A stretch of 64,000 nt of DNA from positions 62,001-126,000 of the forward strand of contig NZ_JAFBID010000008.1 in the NCBI RefSeq assembly GCF_016811235.1. The letters are read 5' to 3'. The DNA is from Microvirga arabica. GTDB taxonomy: Bacteria; Pseudomonadota; Alphaproteobacteria; Rhizobiales; Beijerinckiaceae. The stretch's first letter is position 1, and every line of letters begins with the position of its first letter. This document shows, in pieces, positions 18,627 through 26,461 of this stretch. Made by a program: the position numbers and the translations under genes. The notes beneath the pieces are model-generated. The model saw only the letters and a program-made list of their open reading frames with translations. It did not search any database and was not told the origin of the DNA.

Positions 18627-19715
18627 TCAGCCGCGGCCCGCTCCGGCGCCGGCTTCTGCCGAAGCCGCTTCCTGCTTGGGACTCAGAGCAAGATAGCGCA
18701 AGCGGTGCCGCTCAGCGGGAGCGGAATTCAGAAGCGCGAGGCTCTTGTTCATATCGCGTTGCCCGGCCGCCCAGCGGTCGCGGACTGAGGACGGCGAATA
18801 GTCGAAGGTCTTGCCTGCCCGCTCGTCGCTTCCGGCGAAATAGGCCATGTGCAGCAGGGTGGCCAGGGGGCCATCGGGTTCCAGCTGTTCGCGAAGGGCA
18901 TATTCGCGCTCGAGCCCCTTCAGGGTCCGTCGCGTGGGGCTCGCAAAGATCAAGTCGTTGGCCCGTTCCGCAGCCGAGTCGAGCGAAGCGGGACGTGCGG
19001 CGTGCAGGCTGAACAGCTCGACGGCGATGCAGGTGAAATCCTCTTGCAGCGGCTCGGCGAAAGGCACCTCGAGGGGCAGGTTGTTGGTGTAGCCCGGATC
19101 GCAGAGCAGACGCCCGTCGATTTCCACCGGCGGGAAGATCGGCGTGATGGCGGAGCTCGCCAGGAAGTGCTCGGGGGCAAGCGTGTCGCGGGTGTTGTCG
19201 AAGAGAACATCCTCGCCGGTTTCGAGATCGACGCAGCCGACCGTCAGGCGAATGTCGGCCCGGTTCAGCCGGTCGAAATCAACAAGCCGTTCCAGCGTCT
19301 GCCGAAGTGGGCTGTGGTCATAGAGCGAAACGTCGCTCGGCATCCATGGCAGCATGGACAGCATGCCGGGAAAGCGGTGCCCGAACAGGCCGGGCCGGCC
19401 GAACAGGAGCGCCGTGATCGTGTGCAGCTCATTATAGGTGTGCCGGATCTTCGTGCCGCGCCCGAGCAGGCCCGGCGTGCTGATCATCGCCTCGTCCCAG
19501 AACGCCTTGAGCCGCGGCAGGCGATCCTCGGGCGCGTTGCCGGCGATGATGGCTCCCGTGACCGCGCCGATGGAGCCGCCGACGATCCATTGCGGCTCGA
19601 TCTCCTGCTTCTGCAGCTGCTCGTAGGCGCCCGCGAGATAGGAGCCCAGCGCGTTGCCGCCGCCGAGCACGAGAACGAGCGGCTGGTCCCGACCCAGCTT
19701 CGACGACGCAGTCAT
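18627..19715 (-). CDS. Patatin-like phospholipase
   Basis: The 362-residue protein has the patatin fold: glycine-rich oxyanion loop LGGGNALGSYLAGAY at about residue 17, nucleophile motif GGSIGA (about residue 46) and the catalytic Asp in the DPGYTNN segment, where DPG replaces the usual DG[GA]. The Ser-Asp dyad is therefore present. A C-terminal extension of about 130 residues is charged and helical. It likely hydrolyses phospholipid acyl chains or acts as a regulatory lipase in the cytoplasm or at the membrane. The gene is divergent from the dienelactone hydrolase gene. Confidence 0.85.
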   Translation of the reverse strand: MTASSKLGRDQPLVLVLGGGNALGSYLAGAYEQLQKQEIEPQWIVGGSIGAVTGAIIAGNAPEDRLPRLKAFWDEAMISTPGLLGRGTKIRHTYNELHTITALLFGRPGLFGHRFPGMLSMLPWMPSDVSLYDHSPLRQTLERLVDFDRLNRADIRLTVGCVDLETGEDVLFDNTRDTLAPEHFLASSAITPIFPPVEIDGRLLCDPGYTNNLPLEVPFAEPLQEDFTCIAVELFSLHAARPASLDSAAERANDLIFASPTRRTLKGLEREYALREQLEPDGPLATLLHMAYFAGSDERAGKTFDYSPSSVRDRWAAGQRDMNKSLALLNSAPAERHRLRYLALSPKQEAASAEAGAGAGRG

Positions 19716-19837
19716 ATGATTGCCTTGGTAAGAAAAGCCTGCCGGATTTGAATTAGCGCTCCCATGCGGTCATAGGAGAGGGCAGGGAACGCACGCAGGC
19801 GGCAGCGGTTCCGGGGCAGGCATGAGGGGAGACGGAC

Positions 19838-20578
19838 ATGGTCAAGCAGGACATCGCGATCAGGACCCAGGACGGGACCGCCAAGGCTGGCCTGTTTCAG
19901 TCGGGCCGACCGCCAGCGTCGGAGGCCCCTGGTGTGATCCTCTACATGGATGCTTTCGGACCCCGCCCCGCGCTCGATGCCATGGCCGAGCGCCTTGCAG
20001 GCGAGGGCTACGTCGTGCTTCTGCCCGACCTCTTCTATCGCTACGGCGATTACGGCCCCTTCGATGCCAGGACGGCTTTCAGCGAGGAGCCCACCCGCAC
20101 CCGGTTGCGCGCCATGATCGGCGACACCACCCAGGACATGACCCGGCGCGACAGCGCGGCGTTTCTGGAGACGCTGACCCGAGCGGGAGCGACGGGCCGG
20201 ATCGGTGTTGTCGGCTATTGCATGGGCGGCAGCCGCGCCATCACCGCGGCGGCGGCCTATCCGGAGCGCATCGCCGCGGCTGCCAGCTTCCACGGCGGGC
20301 GTCTGGCCAACGATGCGCCCGACAGTCCGCACCTCCATGTGGCGACGATCAAGGGCCGGGTCTATGTGGGCAGCGCCGGCGTCGACGAGAGCTTCCCGCC
20401 CGAGCAGTCGGCGCGCCTGGCCGAGGCCCTGCGCCGGGCCGAGATCGACCATGTGATCGAGAACTATGTGGGCATGGCCCATGGCTGGGCGGTTTCCGAC
20501 AACAAGGTTTATGACGAGCGCGGCGCTGAGCGCCATTGGAAACGCCTGCTCACGCTGTTCGACGAGACACTGCGCTAG
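19838..20578 (+). CDS. Dienelactone hydrolase-family protein
   Basis: The 246-residue protein is an alpha/beta hydrolase of the dienelactone hydrolase family. The nucleophile is Cys in GYCMGG, the histidine lies in GMAHGWAV and an acidic residue in GSAGVDESF, which matches the Cys-Asp-His triad. DLHs open lactone intermediates in aromatic degradation, though many family members act on other esters. The ribosome site GGGGAGA lies 6 bp before the ATG. Its last four bases overlap the stop of the convergent HxlR gene. Confidence 0.85.
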   Translation: MVKQDIAIRTQDGTAKAGLFQSGRPPASEAPGVILYMDAFGPRPALDAMAERLAGEGYVVLLPDLFYRYGDYGPFDARTAFSEEPTRTRLRAMIGDTTQDMTRRDSAAFLETLTRAGATGRIGVVGYCMGGSRAITAAAAYPERIAAAASFHGGRLANDAPDSPHLHVATIKGRVYVGSAGVDESFPPEQSARLAEALRRAEIDHVIENYVGMAHGWAVSDNKVYDERGAERHWKRLLTLFDETLR

Positions 20579-21276
20579 GCCGGCTTTGCGGCCTTCGGCG
20601 GCAGGGGAAACAGGCTGACGAAACGCCGAGCAAGAGCGCGGTCGCCCTCGACCTGCAGGGCCCCTGCCTTCTCAAGCGCCTCCAGCGGCTGCCCGCCATA
20701 GATCGCACCTGCGAGAACCGGCGGCGTGCCGGTGAAGATCAGGTCGGCGCTGTCGACCGGGCTGCGGCCGATCTCGATCCGGCCTTCCGTCAGATGCGCG
20801 AGAAACGTCTCCTCGCCGAGGCGGAAACCCACTCGCGCCTCCAGGCCTTTCGCACGCTCGGAATCGAGCATCGTCCGCAACGACAGGAGGAAGGACGCCG
20901 TGCTGAACGGCAGGGTCGGATCGTGCAGGGGCGAGCGCGCGGCCCAGCGGCCGAGGGCTTGGAAGATCGGCTCGCTCTCATAGCCCCATTCCGTCAGTTC
21001 GTAGACCTGGGCGGAAGCGGGCGGCGGCAGCTTGCGCCGCACGAGAACGCCGGCGGCCTCCAGGCCTTCGAGCCGCTGGGTCAGCACATTGGCGCTGATC
21101 CCTGGCAGGCTCTCGCGCAGGTCGCCGAAGCGCTTCGGACCCATCATGAGCTCGCGCATCACCAGCAAAGCCCAGCGCTCGCCGACGAGGTCGAGGCCGT
21201 GAGCCGCAGCGCAGGCATCCTCGTAATGGCGCTTGGAGCGGGTGTCTGGCTTTTGAGTTATTTTTTCTAACTTCAT
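20575..21276 (-). CDS. HxlR-family regulator with C-terminal SCP2-like domain
   Basis: The 233-residue protein has an HxlR winged helix-turn-helix at about residues 15-105 (ERWALLVMRELMMGPKRFGDLR and NVLTQRLEGLEAAGVLVRR). A C-terminal domain of about 100 residues resembles the SCP2 sterol-carrier fold (FLAHLTEGRIEIGRSP, ADLIFTGTPPVLAGAIYGG), an architecture known for alphaproteobacterial HxlR proteins that may bind a ligand. It is divergent from a VOC/YciI/DoxX cluster with 61 bp between the starts. Two 17-bp dyads lie at its start codon, so autoregulation is likely. Confidence 0.87.
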   Translation of the reverse strand: MKLEKITQKPDTRSKRHYEDACAAAHGLDLVGERWALLVMRELMMGPKRFGDLRESLPGISANVLTQRLEGLEAAGVLVRRKLPPPASAQVYELTEWGYESEPIFQALGRWAARSPLHDPTLPFSTASFLLSLRTMLDSERAKGLEARVGFRLGEETFLAHLTEGRIEIGRSPVDSADLIFTGTPPVLAGAIYGGQPLEALEKAGALQVEGDRALARRFVSLFPLPPKAAKPA

Positions 21277-21293
21277 AGTTGCTATTTATAACT
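21256..21293. promoter_or_regulatory. Two 17-bp dyads, putative HxlR operators
   Basis: AGTTA-N7-TAACT (21256-21272) and AGTTG-N7-TAACT (21277-21293) have the same length and arms. Their centres are 21 bp apart, two helical turns, on the same face. One overlaps codons 2-7 of the HxlR gene and the other abuts its start codon. This is the position expected of an operator controlling both divergent transcripts. Confidence 0.6.
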
Positions 21294-21337
21294 GAACGTG
21301 GAATCAATGTCAAAACCACGCCAGAGGGAGAGACCCA

Positions 21338-21769
21338 ATGTCCAAGCTGATCTTCGTGAACCTGCCTGTCAGCGACCTGCCCCGGTCGATGGCGTTCTAT
21401 GCGGCACTCGGGGCCGTCAACAACGAGCAGTTCACCGACCACACCGCCGCCTGCATGGTGTTCTCCGAGACCATCCACGTGATGCTCCTGACACACGACA
21501 AATTCCGCCAGTTCACGCCCAAAGCGATTGCTGATGCCAAGAAGACCACCGAGGTGCTGATCTGCATGTCCGCCGACAGCCGCGACGATGTCGATGCGAC
21601 GCTCGCCAGAGCCGAAGCAGCCGGCGGCACGGTCGATGTCGGCCCGAAGCAGGATTACGGCTTCATGTACGGCCGCAGCTTCGAGGACCTCGACGGTCAT
21701 ATCTGGGAAGTGATGTGGATGGACCTTGAGGCGGCCAAGGAAGCCATGGGCGAGATGGCACCGGCGTGA
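21338..21769 (+). CDS. VOC/glyoxalase-family protein
   Basis: The 143-residue single-module VOC protein begins with KLIFVNLPVSDLPRSMAFYAALG and ends with DYGFMYGRSFEDLDGHIWEVMWMDL, the conserved shape of the 'extradiol dioxygenase-like' VOC subgroup. The first position typical of a metal-binding His is Asn here, while the C-terminal DGHIWEV Glu is kept. The gene has a GGGAGAG ribosome site and begins the cluster transcribed away from the HxlR regulator. Substrate unknown. Confidence 0.85.
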   Translation: MSKLIFVNLPVSDLPRSMAFYAALGAVNNEQFTDHTAACMVFSETIHVMLLTHDKFRQFTPKAIADAKKTTEVLICMSADSRDDVDATLARAEAAGGTVDVGPKQDYGFMYGRSFEDLDGHIWEVMWMDLEAAKEAMGEMAPA

Positions 21770-21836
21770 TGGTCCACCGAGCATGGCAAAAGCAGGCCGA
21801 TCAATCGGATCTGCGTGGAATCCAGGAGAGAAAACG

Positions 21837-22259
21837 ATGCGCGTAATGGTTCTGGTGAAGGCGACGAAGGACAGCGAGGCGGGCATCATGCCCTCGGCCG
21901 AGCTCCTTGAGGCCATGGGCAAGTTCAACGAGGAGTTGGTCAATGCCGGCATCATGCGGGCCGGCGATGGGCTGAAGCCTTCGTCTCATGGCAAGCGCGT
22001 GGCCTTCGACGGCCCGAACCGCACCGTCATCGACGGGCCCTTCGCTCAGACCAATGAGCTGGTTGCCGGCTACTGGCTCTGGGAGGTCAAGGACATGGCC
22101 GAGGCGGTGGAGTGGGTGAAGCGCTGCCCCAATCCCATGCCCGGTCCAAGCGAGATCGAAATCCGCCCGTTCTATGAAATGGCGGATTTTGGAGAGGTCA
22201 TGACGCCCGAGGTCTCCGAACGGTTCGACCGGACAAGCGAAAAGCTGGCGAGCCGCTGA
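21837..22259 (+). CDS. YciI-family (DGPF-domain) protein
   Basis: The ATG at 21837, preceded by CAGGAGAG, yields 140 residues. The family signature FDGPNRTVIDGPFAQTNELVAGYWLWEVKDMAEAVEW is complete, with the eponymous DGPF. Such proteins have a ferredoxin-like fold and often sit beside sigma-70 ECF or VOC genes; their biochemical role is not settled. It follows the VOC gene by 67 bp. Confidence 0.87.
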   Translation: MRVMVLVKATKDSEAGIMPSAELLEAMGKFNEELVNAGIMRAGDGLKPSSHGKRVAFDGPNRTVIDGPFAQTNELVAGYWLWEVKDMAEAVEWVKRCPNPMPGPSEIEIRPFYEMADFGEVMTPEVSERFDRTSEKLASR

Positions 22260-22303
22260 CATTCCGTCGGCTGCTGCCGAATAAAGGGGAAGGGAAGGAA
22301 CGA

Positions 22304-22723
22304 ATGACCACGATGCTAAACACAGCAACGGCAGAGGCCGCTCCCACGAGCAGCGGACTTGTCTGGACCGGACGAGTCTTGAGCGGCCTCATCGTTCTCT
22401 TCCTCCTGTTCGATGGTGCCATCAAACTGGTGCCGCTTCAGGTGGTGATCGATACCGTGATCCCACTTGGCTGGCCGGCGGATCCCGTCACCTGGCGCGC
22501 TCTCGGCCTCGTGCTCATCGCCTCCACCCTTCTCTATGCCTATCCGCGCACCGCATTCCTCGGAGCGGTCCTGCTCACCGCCTATCTCGGCGGCGCCGTT
22601 GCCGCCCATGTGCGGGTCGGCAGTCCTCTGTTCAGCCACATCCTGTTCGGCGTCTATGTGGGCGTCGCCCTGTGGGTCGGGCTCTGGTTGCGCGATCCGC
22701 GCATCCGGGCGCTGCTGCGCTGA
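22304..22723 (+). CDS. DoxX-family membrane protein
   Basis: The 139-residue protein has four TM helices and the start WTGRVLSGLIVLFLLFDGAIKL typical of DoxX-like proteins (DUF4267-like/DoxX_2). A charged, AAT-rich N-terminus of about 18 residues precedes the first helix. The ribosome site GGGAAGGAACG is good. DoxX relatives act in redox or detoxification at the inner membrane. The location after VOC and YciI genes fits an HxlR-controlled stress cluster. Confidence 0.85.
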   Translation: MTTMLNTATAEAAPTSSGLVWTGRVLSGLIVLFLLFDGAIKLVPLQVVIDTVIPLGWPADPVTWRALGLVLIASTLLYAYPRTAFLGAVLLTAYLGGAVAAHVRVGSPLFSHILFGVYVGVALWVGLWLRDPRIRALLR

Positions 22724-22763
22724 CGTCCAAGCGACTCTCGACATCACGCGGAAGGATCTTTCG

Positions 22764-23236
22764 GTGTTCAAGATCGCCCCTTCCCTGTGGTTCGATGGAA
22801 AGGCCGAGGAGGCGGCACGGTTCTACGTCTCGCTGCTGCCGGATTCTCGCACGATGCCGTGCTGCCCTACACCGTCGAGCCCCTGGCGGACAACCGGGGG
22901 ACACGATGCTGGTGGAGTTCACGCTGGCGGGCGAGGGCTACATGGCTCTGAACGGCGGCCCGAATCTCCAGTTCACGCCGGCCATGTCGCTGTTCGTGAG
23001 CTGCAACGATCAGGCGGAGGTCGACCGGCTCTGGAATGCTCTGCTGGACGGCGGCACGCCGGTGCAATGCGGCTGGATCACGGATCGCTACGGCGTCTCC
23101 TGGCAGATCGTGCCGGCGGCGCTCGGCGTCATGATAAAGGACAAGGACGCCGCGAAGGTTCGCCGTCACCGAGGCGATGCTGCAGATGATAAAGCTCGAT
23201 GCCAGCCTTCTGGAGAAAGCCTACGCCGGGACCTGA
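22764..23236 (+). pseudogene. Frame-broken PhnB-like VOC gene
   Basis: Three reading frames are needed to follow one VOC/PhnB-like protein. It starts with GTG at 22764 (FKIAPSLWFDGKAEEAARFYVSLLPDSR), continues in another frame as DAVLPYTVEPLADN, then in a third as TMLVEFTLAGEGYMALNGGP through YGVSWQIVPAALGVMIKDKD. It finishes after a further shift as VTEAMLQMIKLDASLLEKAYAGT before the TGA at 23236. Each segment has recognisable family motifs. At least three frame changes make it a pseudogene unless the assembly has indel errors. It would otherwise be the fourth gene of the HxlR-adjacent cluster. Confidence 0.8.
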
Positions 23237-23258
23237 AAGCGCTATCCGGCGAACGAAG

Positions 23259-23726
23259 CTAACGTGTCGCCCAATCGACGAAATCGAGCAGCACTGCTTC
23301 GATGCACTCGTCGTCGAACTCGTCCAGATCCAGATCAGCGCGCCGCGTTCCCGTCGCGAGATAGGTGTAGAGATGGGCGATGCCATTTTCAGACACGTCG
23401 AATTCGAGGCTCTTCGTCGTGGGCATGTCGTTCTCGAAGATCACGAGCCTCAAATGCCCGATCGAGGGGTATTCGTGCGGCGTGTAGGCATGCGGCTTGG
23501 CTTGCGCGATCCTCACATCAACATGAATTGGTGCGAGCCGTTTCCTGAGGGTGTCGAGACGATGCTCGATCCGCCCGCGGACGTTCAGCCACTTCGCCAC
23601 GGGGTCCAGCACCATCGAGGCTCTGGCATCTGCTTCGGCGACGGCATCCTGGGCATTGGGTCCGCGCCGCTCGAAAGCCTCGCGATAGAGGATCTGCTTC
23701 AGGTGGTGCTCATTGTTCTTGCTCAT
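23259..23726 (-). CDS. Hypothetical 155-residue protein
   Basis: The protein is hydrophilic, with an N-terminal helical half (AFERRGPNAQDAVAEADARA) and a C-terminal beta-rich half (GHLRLVIFENDMPTTKSLEFDVSENGIAHLYTYLA) ending in an acidic stretch (DLDLDEFDDECIEAVLLDF). There is no signal peptide or TM segment. I do not recognise a family. It is convergent with the broken VOC gene and lies upstream of the diguanylate cyclase gene on the same strand with 85 bp between them. Confidence 0.6.
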   Translation of the reverse strand: MSKNNEHHLKQILYREAFERRGPNAQDAVAEADARASMVLDPVAKWLNVRGRIEHRLDTLRKRLAPIHVDVRIAQAKPHAYTPHEYPSIGHLRLVIFENDMPTTKSLEFDVSENGIAHLYTYLATGTRRADLDLDEFDDECIEAVLLDFVDWATR

Positions 23727-23811
23727 GTCCCGCTTCCCCGATCGTTGCCTGATTGATGGTCAGGATTAGAGGAGGCCTTCAGGGGTGTCATTGAGCCGTG
23801 TCAAAGGCTCC

Positions 23812-25533
23812 TCAGGCCACCGCGGTGGCGAGCTGGATCTGCATCCCGTCGATGACTACCCGGTTGCGGCCTGCCGCTTTGGCCCGGTAGAGCGCTGAAT
23901 CCGCCCTCTCGATCACCTCCTGCACGTCCTCGTCGCTGCGGTGGGCCATGGCGCCTCCGACGCTGACCGTCACCGCGATCCGATGGTCCTGATGCTCGAT
24001 GGTGAGCGCCTCGACAGCCCGGCGCAGGTTCTGGGCGACGGTGATGATTCCGGCTGCATCGACCTCGTGCACGAGAACCACGAATTCCTCGCCGCCGAAC
24101 CGCGCCACCTTGTCGGAGGTGCGCAAGGCCTTGGTCAAAGCCGCTCCCACCGACCGGATCACCGCATCTCCGGCAGCATGGCCATAGGTGTCGTTGATGG
24201 TCTTGAACAGGTCGATATCGAGGATCAGCACGGCGAGAGAGCGCTCGTAGCGCCGGTAGAGACCGAACGCGTCGTCGGCGAGAAGGCTGAAGCCGCGGCG
24301 GTTGAGCAGCCCGGACAGCGCATCCGTCTCAGCCAGATGGCGCAGCGTGGAAACATCCTTGGCATGCTGGGACGAGGTTGCGATCACCTGCTGCTCCGCA
24401 GCGCCGGCTCTGCGTAGGAGCGAGCGAAGGGCCGAGGAGAGTTGCACGATCTCCAGCGATCCGGTGACGCGTGGCAGCTGGGTGATGGCCGGGTCGCGGC
24501 CGATGCGGTTGGCGGCTGCAATGATGGTCTGCAGGGGGCGAACCACGCCTTTTGCAATGTAGAGTGCACAGATCAGCCCGATGACCGCGATGGCGCAGCC
24601 CAGCCCCATGATCATCCAGACGATGCCTCGTGTCGCCGCAAACGCGATGCTGTCCGGCTGGCGCGAGACGACGATCCAGCCGAGCCCTGGATAGTCCCGG
24701 TAGCCTTCGGCGGCGGCAAAGCCTGTGAGCATGGGCTCTGAGCCCGCTTCATCCTCGAAGGCGCCGGCTTTCGCCTGACGCATGGCCAGCACCTGCTCGT
24801 CCAGGAAGGGCTTGCTGCCGATCTGAGGCCCCAGGAGCATCGTTCCGTCGGCGGACAGGATCCAGAGTGATCTCCCGCCGGCATTGAACCGGCTGCCGAG
24901 GATGGACTGGCGTGTCTCGTCGGCCCATGTCCAGCTCAGATGAACGCCAACCACGCCTATGACGCGACCGGCCTCGTCGCGCACTGGAGCGGCCACATCG
25001 ACGAAACGGAAAGGCTCATTGTTCGGCGCCGGGCCGAGGAGCTTGGCCAGGAGCTTCGCCTCGTGCACGTCACCGACGGCAGGGCCCTTCAGCCCGTCCT
25101 GAAACCAGGGCCGTGCCTGCACGGACTGGCCTTCTAGCATGCCCTGCGTTGCCGCGCGCACCGTCCCGTCGGGCGTGGCATATCCGATCCAGGCATAGTC
25201 CGGGTAGGAGGCCTGGATCCGCTCAAGCGTCTGACGGATGCCCGCGGGCTCTCCGGTCCAGATGGACTTCAAGGCCGGCATCGCGGCGAGATTGCGGGCC
25301 TCTCGGTAACGCTCGAACATGCCGCGGTCCAGGATGGTCGCGATCACGGCAGCCTGCTGCGCCTCATGGGCCATGACGATGGCGCGAACCCGGCTTTGGG
25401 CGATATAGGCCGCACCCACGGCAACGATGCAGACGAGCGCGAAGCACAGGAGGCCGACCAGCAGGGTCACCTGCTGCCGGAGCGATCGATGGCGCATGGC
25501 CAGCATCGCGGCTGTCCGCCGAAGATCAATCAT
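23812..25533 (-). CDS. Membrane diguanylate cyclase with dCache sensor
   Basis: The 573-residue protein has a TM helix at about residues 20-42, a periplasmic Cache-type sensor (about 45-285, with YPDYAWIGYATPDGTVRAAT and DVHEAKLLAKLLGP motifs), a second TM helix near 290-310, a HAMP-like linker and a C-terminal GGDEF domain. The active site is RFGGEEF (about residue 476), so it should make cyclic di-GMP; the I-site RxxD region is not clear. The Cache domain resembles that of the HWE kinase at 39.5-41.3 kb, including the shared VGDVH[ED]A segment. It is a single-gene unit. Confidence 0.9.
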   Translation of the reverse strand: MIDLRRTAAMLAMRHRSLRQQVTLLVGLLCFALVCIVAVGAAYIAQSRVRAIVMAHEAQQAAVIATILDRGMFERYREARNLAAMPALKSIWTGEPAGIRQTLERIQASYPDYAWIGYATPDGTVRAATQGMLEGQSVQARPWFQDGLKGPAVGDVHEAKLLAKLLGPAPNNEPFRFVDVAAPVRDEAGRVIGVVGVHLSWTWADETRQSILGSRFNAGGRSLWILSADGTMLLGPQIGSKPFLDEQVLAMRQAKAGAFEDEAGSEPMLTGFAAAEGYRDYPGLGWIVVSRQPDSIAFAATRGIVWMIMGLGCAIAVIGLICALYIAKGVVRPLQTIIAAANRIGRDPAITQLPRVTGSLEIVQLSSALRSLLRRAGAAEQQVIATSSQHAKDVSTLRHLAETDALSGLLNRRGFSLLADDAFGLYRRYERSLAVLILDIDLFKTINDTYGHAAGDAVIRSVGAALTKALRTSDKVARFGGEEFVVLVHEVDAAGIITVAQNLRRAVEALTIEHQDHRIAVTVSVGGAMAHRSDEDVQEVIERADSALYRAKAAGRNRVVIDGMQIQLATAVA

Positions 25534-25700
25534 AGGCGTCGAGCCTTACCCTGTCTTGCCTTGTCACGACATATTTCCGACAGATCGGTTAAGGGATTCC
25601 TTCCGCAACGGCATTTCGCTTTGAAAATCAAGCGGTAGCCCCACGATCCGACCGCCTTTCGTGCCCGGCCCGTGAGCTGTGCGGGCGCAAGCCGGGGGTG

Positions 25701-26318
25701 TTACAGATCCGCCTTAACCTCGTCCTCGAGCCTCTTCCGTTCGCGGCGGGATCGGATCTGATGTGTCGCGACCGCATGTCCCTTCAGGAGCAGCCGGTTC
25801 TGCTGTCTGATCACGTCGAACCGGCGGACGGCCCCGCTCAGAAGATCCTCGGAGCCGTGCACCGCGATCACCTTGATCTCGAAGGCGACGAGATTGTCCA
25901 GGTCGCTTGGGGCAACAGTGCCATCCAGCCCCATTCCTCTCCGAAGCACAGGCTGGATAAGGCTTTGGAACGACCCTATGTCGATGAGCTGTCCCGTCTG
26001 CAGAGGCCCCTGCCGGGTCGCAAGCTCCAGGTCCGAGCGGCCTTCCAGCAGCTCGGTCACCGGATAACTCCAATGCCCGTCGGTCGTCTCAACACTCACG
26101 ATGAGACTCTCGATGTAGATTGCCTCGGCGCTCATGTTGCTGATCAGGCACCGGGCCTCAAGCCCTGACCCCGCCCCGCGGTTGATCAGGATCTTCGACC
26201 TCTTCTGCCGGCGATAGCTGCTGACAAACACCTGCAGATACGCGATCCAGACAAACAGCATGGCGATATTCGCCATCGCGCCGATGACTTGATGGTTGCT
26301 CGCAATCCAGTTCCACAT
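25701..26318 (-). CDS. Hypothetical membrane-anchored protein
   Basis: The 205-residue protein has one N-terminal TM helix (about residues 10-33, IGAMANIAMLFVWIAYLQVFV), a basic juxtamembrane stretch RRQKRSK and a soluble cytoplasmic domain with alternating beta strands. It ends with the charged sequence RSRRERKRLEDEVKADL. I do not recognise a family. It lies between the diguanylate cyclase and the BetT gene on the same strand, with more than 140 bp on each side, so it is probably transcribed separately. Confidence 0.65.
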   Translation of the reverse strand: MWNWIASNHQVIGAMANIAMLFVWIAYLQVFVSSYRRQKRSKILINRGAGSGLEARCLISNMSAEAIYIESLIVSVETTDGHWSYPVTELLEGRSDLELATRQGPLQTGQLIDIGSFQSLIQPVLRRGMGLDGTVAPSDLDNLVAFEIKVIAVHGSEDLLSGAVRRFDVIRQQNRLLLKGHAVATHQIRSRRERKRLEDEVKADL

Positions 26319-26461
26319 GGTTGCCTGCTTGCCGTCAGCCTACCCGGACGCATGTCATGATTTTCCCTGATCGCATTCCGGTACAGCGCGCTCGGGAACG
26401 AAGCTTCATCTGCGTCATCATCACCTTTCCATTTTCTCGGAGGCGCCGACAAAAGTGCCTG

